Origin: Gammaproteobacteria bacterium
GTDB lineage: Bacteria > Pseudomonadota > Gammaproteobacteria > Thiohalobacterales > Thiohalobacteraceae
Assembly: GCA_019911805.1 (NCBI GenBank)
Contig: JAIOJV010000077.1
Span: forward strand, 186,001 to 250,000
Length of the DNA stretch: 64,000 nucleotides
Reading direction: 5' to 3'
Under the pieces are notes generated by a model. The model was not told the origin of the DNA and searched no databases. It was given only the letters and a program-made list of their open reading frames with translations. Shown here in pieces: positions 24,722 through 33,387 of this stretch (the first letter of the stretch is position 1; each line of letters begins with the position of its first letter). A program made the position numbers and the translations under genes.

Positions 24722-25378
24722 CTATTTCCCCGCAACATGAAATGTCATACTCGGAAGTTTTTGGAGTATGTCATAAAAGTCATCGAAGTATTCTGCAGTC
24801 AGGTCGTTACGAACAGCAAAGTCGAACAGGCGATCCCGGGCGAACAGGTAATCAGCCTGCATAGCCATCGTATAGTCCGAGATGGAATCTCCAATCACGA
24901 TGCGTGTGCTGGCCGGGTGACGGATCAGAACGTCGGCCTTTTTCACGGCTTCTCCGGCATCGTTATGTGAGATGACGGCGCGCATGAAGGGGCTACTCAA
25001 GTCGACGTCCAGGGCATGTATACTGTGAATCAATGGGCGGTAGGGTGCCAATCGTTTCTCGATGGCGAAACGGAGGCCGCTCGATACGACGATAAACGCG
25101 ATTTTGTTGGTCGATAGATACTCGAGGAATGCTTCGAATCCCGGGCGCAGCGGTTGCGCCGAGATCAAGGCGGTGATCCGTTCCACATCCGCCGTCCGCA
25201 GATGTGAGATCAGTTGCTCGAGGCCAACCCGGAGGCTGATATCTCCACGGCCGATGGCCGGACAGATAGTGGCGGCGACATCGGGAATGAACGTTTGAAA
25301 TACGCGAAAGAAGGTATCTTGCTGCGTAATCGTTCCATCAAAATCACAGAAGACGATGGGCTTGTTCTGAAGGGGCAT
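24722..25378 (-). CDS. HAD-superfamily phosphatase, MtnX-like
   Basis: 218 residues from the ATG at 25376-25378 (MPLQNKPIVF); a frame continuing to 25450 adds residues unlike the family. HAD motif I is FCDFDGTIT, motif II IVVSSG, and motif III/IV lies around IVIGDSISDYTMAMQAD. The overall pattern is the subclass IB type that includes MtnX (methionine salvage phosphatase) and phosphoserine phosphatases. No other methionine salvage gene is adjacent, so the substrate is open. Confidence 0.75.
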   Translation of the reverse strand: MPLQNKPIVFCDFDGTITQQDTFFRVFQTFIPDVAATICPAIGRGDISLRVGLEQLISHLRTADVERITALISAQPLRPGFEAFLEYLSTNKIAFIVVSSGLRFAIEKRLAPYRPLIHSIHALDVDLSSPFMRAVISHNDAGEAVKKADVLIRHPASTRIVIGDSISDYTMAMQADYLFARDRLFDFAVRNDLTAEYFDDFYDILQKLPSMTFHVAGK

Positions 25379-25699
25379 CGATAACCGATGAATTCTGGCT
25401 GGAGAATCAGCCCGATAGTGTAGGTATCGTCCAACGCGAAGGTCAAGCAAACTGATCGGAGGTTGTAAGCCCGGTTGTACGATAAGTATCCATCCCGCAC
25501 CATCATTTCATCATAATGACCATCTTCCGGTCGCACCCCTCTGCCAGCACAGCGGCTATAGTATCCTCATGCCCGTCGACGACTTCTATCCTGATACAGG
25601 GGGCCGCGCCATGCCACCGAGCGACGACCGCCGGGATCACGCAGTCGAGGCTGGAATAATGATGCCCCCACCCCGTCCCCCAAACCCAAGGAGATGGCC
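25379..25699. other. Intergenic, nothing recognised
   Basis: About 320 bp between the divergent HAD gene and the small DUF3096 gene. It must hold promoters for both sides. I see no coding sequence or repeat. Confidence 0.4.
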
Positions 25700-25861
25700 A
25701 TGAACATGAATATGACGTTGAGTATCGGCCCCCTGGTTGCGCTGATCGCGGGTATCCTCATTCTGCTCGTGCCGCGGCTGCTGAACTACATCGTTGCTAT
25801 CTATCTGATTGTCATTGGTTTGCTCGGGCTGTTTGGTGCGGGCATGTTTCCTATGCAGTAA
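25700..25861 (+). CDS. Small DUF3096-type membrane protein
   Basis: 53 residues: MNMNMTLSIGPLVALIAGIL, then LVPRLLNYIVAIYLIVIGLLGL. Two hydrophobic helices joined by the short PRLLNY turn are the pattern of DUF3096 proteins, which are about 50 residues long. AAGGAG lies 7 nt before the ATG. Function unknown. It heads a row of small envelope and stress proteins (DUF883 and YqjE-like genes follow). Confidence 0.75.
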   Translation: MNMNMTLSIGPLVALIAGILILLVPRLLNYIVAIYLIVIGLLGLFGAGMFPMQ

Positions 25862-25889
25862 TCCCGCCCGCTCCTTCGAGGCGTTGTTT

Positions 25890-25961
25890 GTGACCGGTAT
25901 CGTGGGGTTGATGTATGGTGGCTTCACCTATACTAAGGGCACGATGCATGGATGGGAGTAA
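25890..25961 (+). pseudogene. Possible remnant of a small GGFTYTK-type membrane protein
   Basis: A 23-residue frame from GTG 25890 carries GIVGLMYGGFTYTKG, which resembles the membrane helix and YGG(I/F)(S/T)YT motif of short hydrophobic bacterial proteins; the usual downstream charged part is missing. No ribosome site precedes it. Read as a decayed fragment. Confidence 0.25.
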
Positions 25962-26006
25962 TCCCTGTGTTATTGGCAGTATGGGAAACGATCAACGGAG
26001 AAGGCT

Positions 26007-26324
26007 ATGGAAAGGTCATCTGAGGATGTCACACGGGAACAATTGATCGCCGATTTCAAAGCGGTGGTGGCAGATGCGGAAGCACTGCTGAAAGCGACCG
26101 TCAACCAGGGTGGCCAGGAGGTGGCCGAGGTGCGCGCCAAGGTGCAGGAATCCATCCAGGCGGCCAAAGCCAGGATGGTGGAAGAGCAGGCGGCGCTGTT
26201 GGCAAGGACCAGAGAGGCGGCCAGGGCCACCGATGACTATGTCCGCGAACATCCGTGGGGTGCCATTGGCATTGCAGCCGGTGTCGGTCTGCTGCTGGGT
26301 CTGCTCAGCGGTGGCCGACGTTAG
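26007..26324 (+). CDS. DUF883 family protein (ElaB/YqjD-like)
   Basis: 105 residues. A long amphipathic helix (about 10-80) is followed by the family hallmark YVREHPWGAIGIAAGVGLLLGLLSGGRR, a C-terminal membrane helix with an Arg end. ElaB/YqjD proteins sit in the inner membrane and bind ribosomes in stationary phase in E. coli. It begins an apparent operon with YqjE-like and YqjK-like genes (12 bp, then 4-bp overlap), the same order as yqjD-yqjE-yqjK in enterobacteria. Confidence 0.88.
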   Translation: MERSSEDVTREQLIADFKAVVADAEALLKATVNQGGQEVAEVRAKVQESIQAAKARMVEEQAALLARTREAARATDDYVREHPWGAIGIAAGVGLLLGLLSGGRR

Positions 26325-26336
26325 TCGGCGCGCACT

Positions 26337-26729
26337 ATGACAGAACAGGTACCCGGTGCCGGCAAGGGGCTGCTGGGGTCGCTGACGAGCCTTGCGGCCA
26401 CGCTGGTCGGCATTGCGCATACGCGCCTCGAGCTGTTGTCCGTCGACCTCGAGGAACAACGGGCACAACTCCTCACGCAGCTGATCTTGGTGTTGGCGGC
26501 CCTGTTTCTCGTCGGCGTGGGCGTGGTGCTGGCAGCGATGCTGCTCGTGGTTACCTTCTGGGATACGCACCGCCTGCTGGTGTTGGGCCTGCTGACAGGG
26601 TTCTTCCTGGCGACCGGTCTGGCCGCAGCGGCTGTGGCGGTGTACAGGCTGCGTACCCAGCCGAGGCCCTTTGCGGCGAGTCTGTCCGAGTTGCACAAAG
26701 ACCGGCAACAACTCGGGCTCAGGTCATGA
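26337..26729 (+). CDS. YqjE-like (phage holin superfamily) membrane protein
   Basis: 130 residues with the YqjE start GLLGSLTSLAATLVGIAHTRLELLSVDLEEQ, two adjacent membrane helices (about 48-70 and 78-102) and a basic C-terminal tail. Function unknown; conserved partner of DUF883 proteins. The stop overlaps the next start (ATGA). Confidence 0.87.
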   Translation: MTEQVPGAGKGLLGSLTSLAATLVGIAHTRLELLSVDLEEQRAQLLTQLILVLAALFLVGVGVVLAAMLLVVTFWDTHRLLVLGLLTGFFLATGLAAAAVAVYRLRTQPRPFAASLSELHKDRQQLGLRS

Positions 26730-27010
26730 GCGGGAATTCGGCCACGCTGGCAGAGCGGCGTGAACGGCTGGTTGCGCAGGCGGCGGCACAACGCCGGGCG
26801 CTGGTGCAGGACATCGAGCCGTGGCGCATCCCGCTGGCACTGGCCGATCAGGGGTTGACCGCGGTACGGAATATCCGGGCGCATCCCGAGTGGTTGATCG
26901 GCGTCGTGCTTGTGCTTGCCGTACTGCGACCCCGTCGCGTGGGGAGGTGGCTGGGACGCGGCTGGGTGTCGTGGCAGGTCATGCGCCGGCTGCGCAGCGG
27001 ACATCGGTGA
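26726..27010 (+). CDS. YqjK-like protein
   Basis: 94 residues from ATG 26726, overlapping the yqjE-like stop; a longer frame from 26255 runs inside neighbours. An N-terminal ERRERLVAQAAAQRRAL helix precedes a hydrophobic segment (WLIGVVLVLAVL) and an Arg/Trp-rich end. This shape and place match YqjK, third gene of the yqjDEK group. Function unknown. Confidence 0.75.
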   Translation: MSGNSATLAERRERLVAQAAAQRRALVQDIEPWRIPLALADQGLTAVRNIRAHPEWLIGVVLVLAVLRPRRVGRWLGRGWVSWQVMRRLRSGHR

Positions 27011-27055
27011 ACGGCTGCTCCACTCCGGTCCAGCATCGCGCTGTGGCCACGCCGG

Positions 27056-28927
27056 ATGAATCCCCGACCGGATAGATCCATGCCACCGCCCACTCCAATA
27101 TCGACCACTGAGGCACGTCCCACCAGCCGCAACCTGCGGGTGCTCGCCCAGGTGCTCACCTTTCTGCGGCCGTACCGCGGACGCCTGGCGGCTGCCCTCA
27201 CCGCCCTGCTGGTGGCCGCCGGCGCCGTGCTCGGCTTCGGTATGGTGCTGCAACAGGTGGTCGATCACGGCCTGAGCAGCGACTCGCCGGCGGCACTGAA
27301 CCAGGCGCTGCTGCTGTTCCTGGTGGTCGTCACCGTGATGGCGGGTTCCGTCGCCGCCCGGGTGTACCTCGTCGCCTGGATGGGGGAACGCGTGGTGGCC
27401 GATATCCGCCGGGCCGTCTTCGACCAGGTACTGAAGCTCGAGCCGGCGTTCTTTGAGGTCACCCGTACCGGTGAAGTGATCTCACGTCTGACCACCGACA
27501 CTGCCTTGTTGCAGGTCATGGTCGGTACCACCCTGGCCGTCGCCGTGCGCAACACACTGCTGGTCACGGGCGGGCTGGTGATGTTGACCGTCACCAGCCC
27601 GAAGCTGGCGCTGTTGGTGCTGTTCGGTGTGCCGGTAGTGGTCATTCCGGTCTGGTGGCTGGGTCACCGTGTGCGGCGGCTGTCACGCCAGAGTCAGGAT
27701 CGCATCGCCGACATCGGTGCCTATATCGACGAGGTGCTGTACGGCATCCGTACTGTGCAGGCCTTCTGCCACGAGCGCATCGACAGCGAGCGCTATGCCG
27801 GCCGCGTCGAAGCCGCCTTCACCACCGCGGTCGCCCGCTCGCGCGTCAGCGCGCTGCTGAGCGGACTGGTGATGCTGTTGACCTTCGGGGCCATCAGTAT
27901 CGTCCTGTGGGTCGGCGGTCATGATGTACTGGCCGGGCGCATCACCGGCGGCGAGCTGTCGGCCTTCGTCTTCTATGCCGTGCTGGTGGCCGGTTCGGTG
28001 GGTGCGCTGAGCGAGGTGGTGGGTGAGTTGCTGCGGGCCGCCGGTGCGACCGAGCGGTTACTGGAGTTGCTGGCGACCGAGCCGCAGATCCGGCCGCCGG
28101 CCATGCCGGTCGCGTTGCCCGAACCGGCCCGGGGTGAAGTGGAGTTCAATACGGTTGGCTTTCACTATCCCTCACGCCCGGACACCCCGGCCCTCGAATC
28201 CCTGTCGATACACCTGCAACCCGGTGAGAAGGTCGCGCTGGTCGGGCCCTCAGGGGCCGGCAAATCCACGGTATTGCAGCTGCTGCTGCGTTTCTATGAC
28301 CCCGATAGTGGCACGATCCGCTTCGACGGCGTCGATCTGCAGCAGGTCGATCCGCGGGACCTGCGCCGGCGCATGGCGCTGGTCCCGCAGGACCCGGTCG
28401 TGTTCGGTGCCGACGCCTGGGAAAACATCCGCTACGGCCATGTGGGGGTCAGCGATGCCGAGGTACGCCGTGCCGCCGAGGCCGCCCATGCCACCGAGTT
28501 TCTCGACGCCCTGCCGGCCGGTTTCGATACCTTCCTCGGCGAGCGCGGCGTGCGTCTCTCGGGTGGGCAGCGTCAACGCATCGCCATTGCTCGCGCCATT
28601 CTGCGCAACCCGGTGCTGTTGCTGCTCGACGAGGCCACCAGCGCGCTCGATGCCGAAAGCGAGCGTCTGGTACAGGAGGCGCTGGAACAGCTGATGCAAG
28701 AGCGCACCACGCTGATTATCGCCCACCGGTTGGCCACAGTGCGCAAGGTCGATCGTATCCTGGTGATGGACCAGGGCCGGATCGTAGCCAGCGGTCGCCA
28801 CGACGAACTGATGGCCGAGGATGGACTCTATGCACACCTGGCCACATTACAGTTTCGCGACGCGGGCACACCGCCGCACACGGCCGGGCAGGTGTCACCG
28901 ATCCCAGCCTTCGGGGCCGCGCCTTGA
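27056..28927 (+). CDS. ABC exporter, fused permease and ATPase (MsbA-like half transporter)
   Basis: 623 residues; ATG 27080 is an alternative start. Six membrane helices occupy about 35-320, then an ATPase domain with Walker A GPSGAGKST, Q-loop LVPQDPVVF, signature LSGGQRQR, Walker B LLLLDEATSALD and the switch His in IIAHRLATV. It functions as a homodimer or heterodimer at the inner membrane. Family members flip lipids or export drugs; nothing in the sequence fixes the substrate. It lies 45 bp after the yqjK-like gene on the same strand. Confidence 0.9.
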   Translation: MNPRPDRSMPPPTPISTTEARPTSRNLRVLAQVLTFLRPYRGRLAAALTALLVAAGAVLGFGMVLQQVVDHGLSSDSPAALNQALLLFLVVVTVMAGSVAARVYLVAWMGERVVADIRRAVFDQVLKLEPAFFEVTRTGEVISRLTTDTALLQVMVGTTLAVAVRNTLLVTGGLVMLTVTSPKLALLVLFGVPVVVIPVWWLGHRVRRLSRQSQDRIADIGAYIDEVLYGIRTVQAFCHERIDSERYAGRVEAAFTTAVARSRVSALLSGLVMLLTFGAISIVLWVGGHDVLAGRITGGELSAFVFYAVLVAGSVGALSEVVGELLRAAGATERLLELLATEPQIRPPAMPVALPEPARGEVEFNTVGFHYPSRPDTPALESLSIHLQPGEKVALVGPSGAGKSTVLQLLLRFYDPDSGTIRFDGVDLQQVDPRDLRRRMALVPQDPVVFGADAWENIRYGHVGVSDAEVRRAAEAAHATEFLDALPAGFDTFLGERGVRLSGGQRQRIAIARAILRNPVLLLLDEATSALDAESERLVQEALEQLMQERTTLIIAHRLATVRKVDRILVMDQGRIVASGRHDELMAEDGLYAHLATLQFRDAGTPPHTAGQVSPIPAFGAAP

Positions 28928-29000
28928 CCTGACCCGCAGGATAGACTCAACTGTCCGCAGGTTCGTCTCATACACTTGTGGCACTTACTTAAACCCCTTA

Positions 29001-29257
29001 TGGCCACGGAAGCACACGGAACAACACGGAAAAAGCTCATTGTATAAAGCCCAGGTACCAAACCGTGGATGCTGATCCTGGGTCGGCATAATGAAAGAGC
29101 CTCTGATTAACCCGTCATTGCGAGCGAAGCGAAGCAATCTCCAAGTTATTGATCTGCCGTCGAAGGAGATTGCTTCGCTTCGCTCGCAATGACGGCACGA
29201 CGGACTAATCAGAGGTTTCTGAATTTTTCCGTGTCATTCCGTGTGCTTCCGTGGCCA
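29001..29257. mobile_element. MITE-like inverted-repeat element, copy B, with nested hairpin element
   Basis: The outer left end TGGCCACGGAAGCACACGGA (from 29001, further CACGGA unit to 29035) is inverted at 29224-29257. Inside lies a second element with ends CCTCTGATTAA (29100-29110) and CTAATCAGAGG (29205-29215), whose core is a perfect 30-bp inverted repeat (29113-29142 with 29165-29194, CATTGCGAGCGAAGCGAAGC type) around a 22-nt loop. No protein is encoded. The core would make a very stable hairpin and may also end transcription of the ABC gene. Confidence 0.8.
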
Positions 29258-29291
29258 TACCCACTATGATCAAAAAGAAAGGAGATTTCCC

Positions 29292-29498
29292 ATGACTGAC
29301 CACGTCTACAAGATGATCGAACTCGTCGGCTCGTCCACGAAGAGTTCGGATGATGCGATCGAGAACGCCATCGCCAAGGCCGCTGTGACCCTGCGCAACC
29401 TCGACTGGTTCGAGGTGCAGGAGACGCGCGGGCATATCGTGGAGGGTAAGGTTGGCTACTATCAGGTGCGGGTCAAGATCGGATTCCGGCTCGACTGA
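29292..29498 (+). CDS. Dodecin (flavin-binding small protein)
   Basis: 68 residues from ATG 29292, with AAAGGAGA ahead; a frame from 29241 extends into the repeat element and is not used. The sequence MTDHVYKMIELVGSSTKSS, a middle AIAKAAVTLRNLDWFEV with the flavin-stacking Trp, and GKVGYYQVRVKIGF match dodecins throughout. Dodecins form hollow dodecamers that store or buffer FMN/riboflavin or CoA. It starts 35 bp after the end of repeat element B, so its promoter lies in or near that element. Confidence 0.95.
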   Translation: MTDHVYKMIELVGSSTKSSDDAIENAIAKAAVTLRNLDWFEVQETRGHIVEGKVGYYQVRVKIGFRLD

Positions 29499-29743
29499 GC
29501 GTCGCAACACGGCGGCAGCGGGGGCGTGACCGGGTAGAGCGGTTGAGCCGGACAACGCTGAAATCGATGCGACACGGCCGAGTGCCACCCAGGAGATGAG
29601 GAATGTCGCGCACCCGCCTTGCAATCCCGCATCGCGTTGCCTAGGATCTTTTCCAGAACGGACGTCGGGTCGAGGGATCGACCGGTCCGTTCATAAGAAC
29701 AAGTCGTGCGAACACCAGGAACAAGCCACACGACGGGAGCGCC

Positions 29744-31900
29744 ATGCCCCATTCCGCCGATACGGAACGTCGGCCAGACACTGGATTATTGAGTCTCGCC
29801 ATCATCGCCCGCGTGCACGGGCTGCCGGCCGATGCCGAGCAGTTGCGGCACCGCTTCGGTCCGCCGGGTGAGGCCTTCGGGACCGGTGAGATCCTGCGCG
29901 CGGCGCGGTATCTGGGGCTGCGGGCGCGGGAGGTCACGACAACGTTCGAGCGGCTGGCAAAGACGCCGCTGCCGGCGGTGGCGCGACACCAGGATGGGCA
30001 TTACTTTGTGCTGGCCAGGGTCGACGGCGACAAGGCCCTGATCCAGGACCCGCTGGAATCGCGCCCGTTGGCCCTGCCGCAGGCACTCTTCGAGGCGGCC
30101 TGGTCCGGCACCCTGATCCTGCTGACGCGCCGGGCGGCGGTGGGGGATGCCGGCGCAAAGTTTGGCTTCAAGTGGTTCCTCCCGGCGCTCGTCAAATACC
30201 GCAGGCTCTTCGCCGAAGTCCTGATCGCATCCTTCTTCCTGCAGCTGTTCGCGCTGATCACGCCGCTGTTCTTCCAGGTCGTCATCGACAAGGTGCTGGT
30301 GCACAAGGGGCTGACGACGCTCGATGTGCTGGCCTTCGGGCTGCTCGTCGTCTCCTTGTTCGAGGTGGTGCTCGGCGGGCTGCGTACCTACCTGTTCGCG
30401 CACACCGCCAATCGCATCGACGTGCTGCTCGGTGCGAAGCTGTTCGGCCATCTGCTGGCCCTGCCGCTGGCCTATTTCGAGGCACGCCGGGTCGGTGACT
30501 CGGTGGCGCGCGTGCGCGAGCTGGAGACCGTGCGCGCTTTCATCACCGGCTCGGCACTGACCGTCGTCATCGACCTGCTGTTCACGGTCGTCTTCCTCGC
30601 GGTCATGTACTACTACAGTCCGCTGCTGACCTGGATCGTACTCGGCGCGATCCCCGGGTACGTGCTGCTGTCGGTGTGCGTTACGCCGATCCTGCGCGCC
30701 CGCGTGCACGAGAAGTTCAACCGCGGCGCGGAGAATCAGGCCTTCCTGGTGGAATCGGTCAGCGGCATCGAGACCCTCAAGGCGATGGCCGTCGAGCCGC
30801 AGATGCAGCGCCGCTGGGAGGAACAGCTGGCCGGCTACGTCCATGCCAGCTTCAAGGCCGGCAATCTCAACAATATCGCCAATCAGCTTGCCGGGTTCAT
30901 CAACAAGGCGGTCGTGGTTCTGATCCTGTGGGTCGGTGCCCGCGCCGTGATCACGGGGCATTTGAGTGTCGGTCAGCTCATCGCCTTCAACATGCTCGCG
31001 GCGCGCGTCAGCGGGCCGGTGCTGCGGTTGGTGCAGTTGTGGCAGGACTTCCAGCAGGCCGGTGTCTCGGTGCAGCGCCTGGGCGATATCCTCGATACGC
31101 CGACCGAACCCGCCTGCAACCAGACCCGCAGCTCGTTGCCGCAGCTCGCCGGCCGGATCACCTTCGACCGTGTCACCTTCCGCTACCGGCCCGCTGGCGC
31201 CGAGGTGTTGCGCAACCTCACGCTGGAGATCCCGGCCGGGCAGGTCATCGGCATCGTCGGGCGCTCCGGTTCCGGTAAGAGCACGCTCGCCAAACTGGCC
31301 CAGCGCCTGTACGTCCCCGAGGCCGGACGGGTGCTGGTCGACGGCGTGGACCTCGCCATGGTGGATACCGCCTGGCTGCGCCACCGCGTCGGCGTGGTGT
31401 TGCAGGAAAACACGCTGTTCAACCGCTCGGTGCGCGACAACATCGCGCTCAGTGATCCCGGCCTGCCGATGGCGGCCATCGTGCAGGCCGCGACCCTGGC
31501 CGGTGCCCATGCGTTCATCCTGGAGATGCCGCAGGGCTACGATACCCTGGTCGGTGAGCACGGCGCGACGCTGTCCGGTGGTCAGCGCCAGCGGCTGGCC
31601 ATCGCCCGCGCACTCGTCACCCAGCCGCGCGTGCTCATCCTGGACGAGGCCACCAGCGCGCTCGACTACGAGTCCGAGCGCATCCTTCAGCAGAATATGC
31701 GCGCGATCTGCCGGGGACGGACCGTGATCATCATCGCCCACCGCCTGTCCACGGTGCGCCATACCGATCGCATCGTGGTGCTCGAACACGGCCGGATCGT
31801 CGAGCAGGGTTGCCACGACGAGTTGGTGAAGCGGGCCGGACAGTATGCCCGCCTGTGGGCGCTGCAGTCGGGGGAGCCCGCCATGTCGGTGTCGGGCTGA
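29744..31900 (+). CDS. Type I secretion ABC transporter (HlyB-like, with C39-like domain)
   Basis: 718 residues. The N-terminal 130 residues form a C39-peptidase-like domain without the catalytic Cys (the CLD found in RTX exporters; here the region reads TGLLSLAIIARVHGLPAD). Membrane helices follow at about 145-430, then the ATPase with Walker A GRSGSGKST, signature LSGGQRQR and Walker B VLILDEATSALD. HlyB-type transporters move unfolded RTX proteins in one step across both membranes. Neighbours are the fusion protein, which starts 5 bp after this stop, and a giant RTX substrate. Confidence 0.93.
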   Translation: MPHSADTERRPDTGLLSLAIIARVHGLPADAEQLRHRFGPPGEAFGTGEILRAARYLGLRAREVTTTFERLAKTPLPAVARHQDGHYFVLARVDGDKALIQDPLESRPLALPQALFEAAWSGTLILLTRRAAVGDAGAKFGFKWFLPALVKYRRLFAEVLIASFFLQLFALITPLFFQVVIDKVLVHKGLTTLDVLAFGLLVVSLFEVVLGGLRTYLFAHTANRIDVLLGAKLFGHLLALPLAYFEARRVGDSVARVRELETVRAFITGSALTVVIDLLFTVVFLAVMYYYSPLLTWIVLGAIPGYVLLSVCVTPILRARVHEKFNRGAENQAFLVESVSGIETLKAMAVEPQMQRRWEEQLAGYVHASFKAGNLNNIANQLAGFINKAVVVLILWVGARAVITGHLSVGQLIAFNMLAARVSGPVLRLVQLWQDFQQAGVSVQRLGDILDTPTEPACNQTRSSLPQLAGRITFDRVTFRYRPAGAEVLRNLTLEIPAGQVIGIVGRSGSGKSTLAKLAQRLYVPEAGRVLVDGVDLAMVDTAWLRHRVGVVLQENTLFNRSVRDNIALSDPGLPMAAIVQAATLAGAHAFILEMPQGYDTLVGEHGATLSGGQRQRLAIARALVTQPRVLILDEATSALDYESERILQQNMRAICRGRTVIIIAHRLSTVRHTDRIVVLEHGRIVEQGCHDELVKRAGQYARLWALQSGEPAMSVSG

Positions 31901-31904
31901 ACGT

Positions 31905-33278
31905 ATGACACGGATCTTCACGACGCATGAGCTGGATTTCCTGCCCGCCGCCCTGGAGATCCAGGAGCGTCCGCCATCCCCGCTCGGCCGTGCGCTGCTG
32001 TGGGCGATCATGGCCTTCTTCCTGATCGCATTGGCCTGGTCGCTCGTGGGCCACGTCGATATCGTCGCCACTGCGCAGGGCAGGATCATCCCCAGCGGCC
32101 GCGTCAAGGTGATCCAACCTCTGGAAATCGCCAGCGTACGCGCCATCCACGTGAGCGAGGGGCAGAAGGTTGACCGGGGCGATGTCCTGATCGAGCTCGA
32201 TCCCACCGTGAGCACGGCCGACCGCGACCGGCTGAGCAGCGAGTACCGGACCGCGGCACTCGATCATGCCCGGCTGGAGGCCCTGCTCCGGCGCCTCGAA
32301 CGCCACGATGTCATCCAGCCTGAATCGGCCGATCCCCCGGGGTACTCCGACATCGACACCAGCCGCTGGCCCGACCTCGATCCGGCGGCGCTGGCCGTGC
32401 AGCGACAGCGGCTGAGCCTGCGCTGGACCGGGTTCATGACCCGCCTGGCGGCCCTGGATGCCGACCTCGATCAGCGCAACGCCGAACTGGCCGGCGTCGA
32501 GGCGCAGGTCGCCAAGTTGCAGCAGACCCTGCCGCTCATCACCCGGCGCGCCGGGGCCCTGCAAGGGCTGGCCGGCAAGAAGCTCGTCGCTGAAACTCAG
32601 TGGCTGGCGCTGGAACAGGAACGCATCGAGCAGCGGCAGGATCTGGAGAGCCACCGCCAACGCTGTATCGAACTGAATGCGGGCATTACCGCGGTCCGGC
32701 AGCAGCGCAAGCGCACGGTGGCAGAGTTCACCGGTGAGGTCTACGCCGAGCTGGCCGAGGCCGAACGCCAGGCGGCCGGGCTCGCACAGGAACTCATCAA
32801 GGCCGAACGGCGCACCGGCCGCCAGACCCTGACCGCACCCATCGCCGGCATCGTCCAGCAGTTGGCCGTACACACTGTCGGTGGCGTGGTCACGCCCGCG
32901 CAGGAGCTGCTCAGGATCGTCCCGCAGGAAGGCGATCTGGAGATCGAGGCCTGGGTATTGAACAAGGATATCGGCTTCGTTACGGAAGGCCAGCTCGCCG
33001 AGGTCAAGGTCGAGACCTTCCCCTTCACCCGCTATGGGACGCTGGATGCCGAGGTCGTGGATGTCTCCGGCGATGCCGTGACCGACGAGCACAAAGGCCT
33101 GATCTACGCGGCACACGTGCTGCTGCGGGATACGACCCTGCAGGTCGGTGACCGGCGGGTGAACCTGACACCGGGCATGGCGGTGACGGTGGAGCTGAAG
33201 ACGGGAACGCGGCGGCTGATCGAGTTCGTATTGAGCCCGCTGCTGAAGTACCGGGACGAGGGGTTGAGGGAGCGGTAG
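31905..33278 (+). CDS. Type I secretion periplasmic adaptor (HlyD family)
   Basis: 457 residues from ATG 31905; a frame from 31845 overlaps the ABC gene and is not needed. One membrane helix (about 30-50), then the HlyD pattern: GRIIPSGRVKVIQPLE barrel-sandwich half, GQKVDRGDVLIELDP lipoyl-type turn, a long coiled-coil hairpin (about 100-290), the second lipoyl half LTAPIAGIVQQL and a C-terminal TPGMAVTVELKTG beta-barrel. It links the ABC transporter to a TolC-type outer-membrane channel, which is not encoded in this window. Confidence 0.93.
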   Translation: MTRIFTTHELDFLPAALEIQERPPSPLGRALLWAIMAFFLIALAWSLVGHVDIVATAQGRIIPSGRVKVIQPLEIASVRAIHVSEGQKVDRGDVLIELDPTVSTADRDRLSSEYRTAALDHARLEALLRRLERHDVIQPESADPPGYSDIDTSRWPDLDPAALAVQRQRLSLRWTGFMTRLAALDADLDQRNAELAGVEAQVAKLQQTLPLITRRAGALQGLAGKKLVAETQWLALEQERIEQRQDLESHRQRCIELNAGITAVRQQRKRTVAEFTGEVYAELAEAERQAAGLAQELIKAERRTGRQTLTAPIAGIVQQLAVHTVGGVVTPAQELLRIVPQEGDLEIEAWVLNKDIGFVTEGQLAEVKVETFPFTRYGTLDAEVVDVSGDAVTDEHKGLIYAAHVLLRDTTLQVGDRRVNLTPGMAVTVELKTGTRRLIEFVLSPLLKYRDEGLRER

Positions 33279-33387
33279 CTCGATGGCTGGTGGTAATCGC
33301 GAAGCGACCGGCCGTTACATCGAATACGCGAGGCTGTGGAGCTGGGCCTCCACGACAACCATGGGCTATTCCAACCAGAGGACAGTG

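Noticed and set aside
29786-32215. 809-codon open frame opposite the ABC transporter gene
   Set aside because: GC-rich coding strand leaves the antisense frame open; composition is His/Gln/Arg-rich with no family motif.
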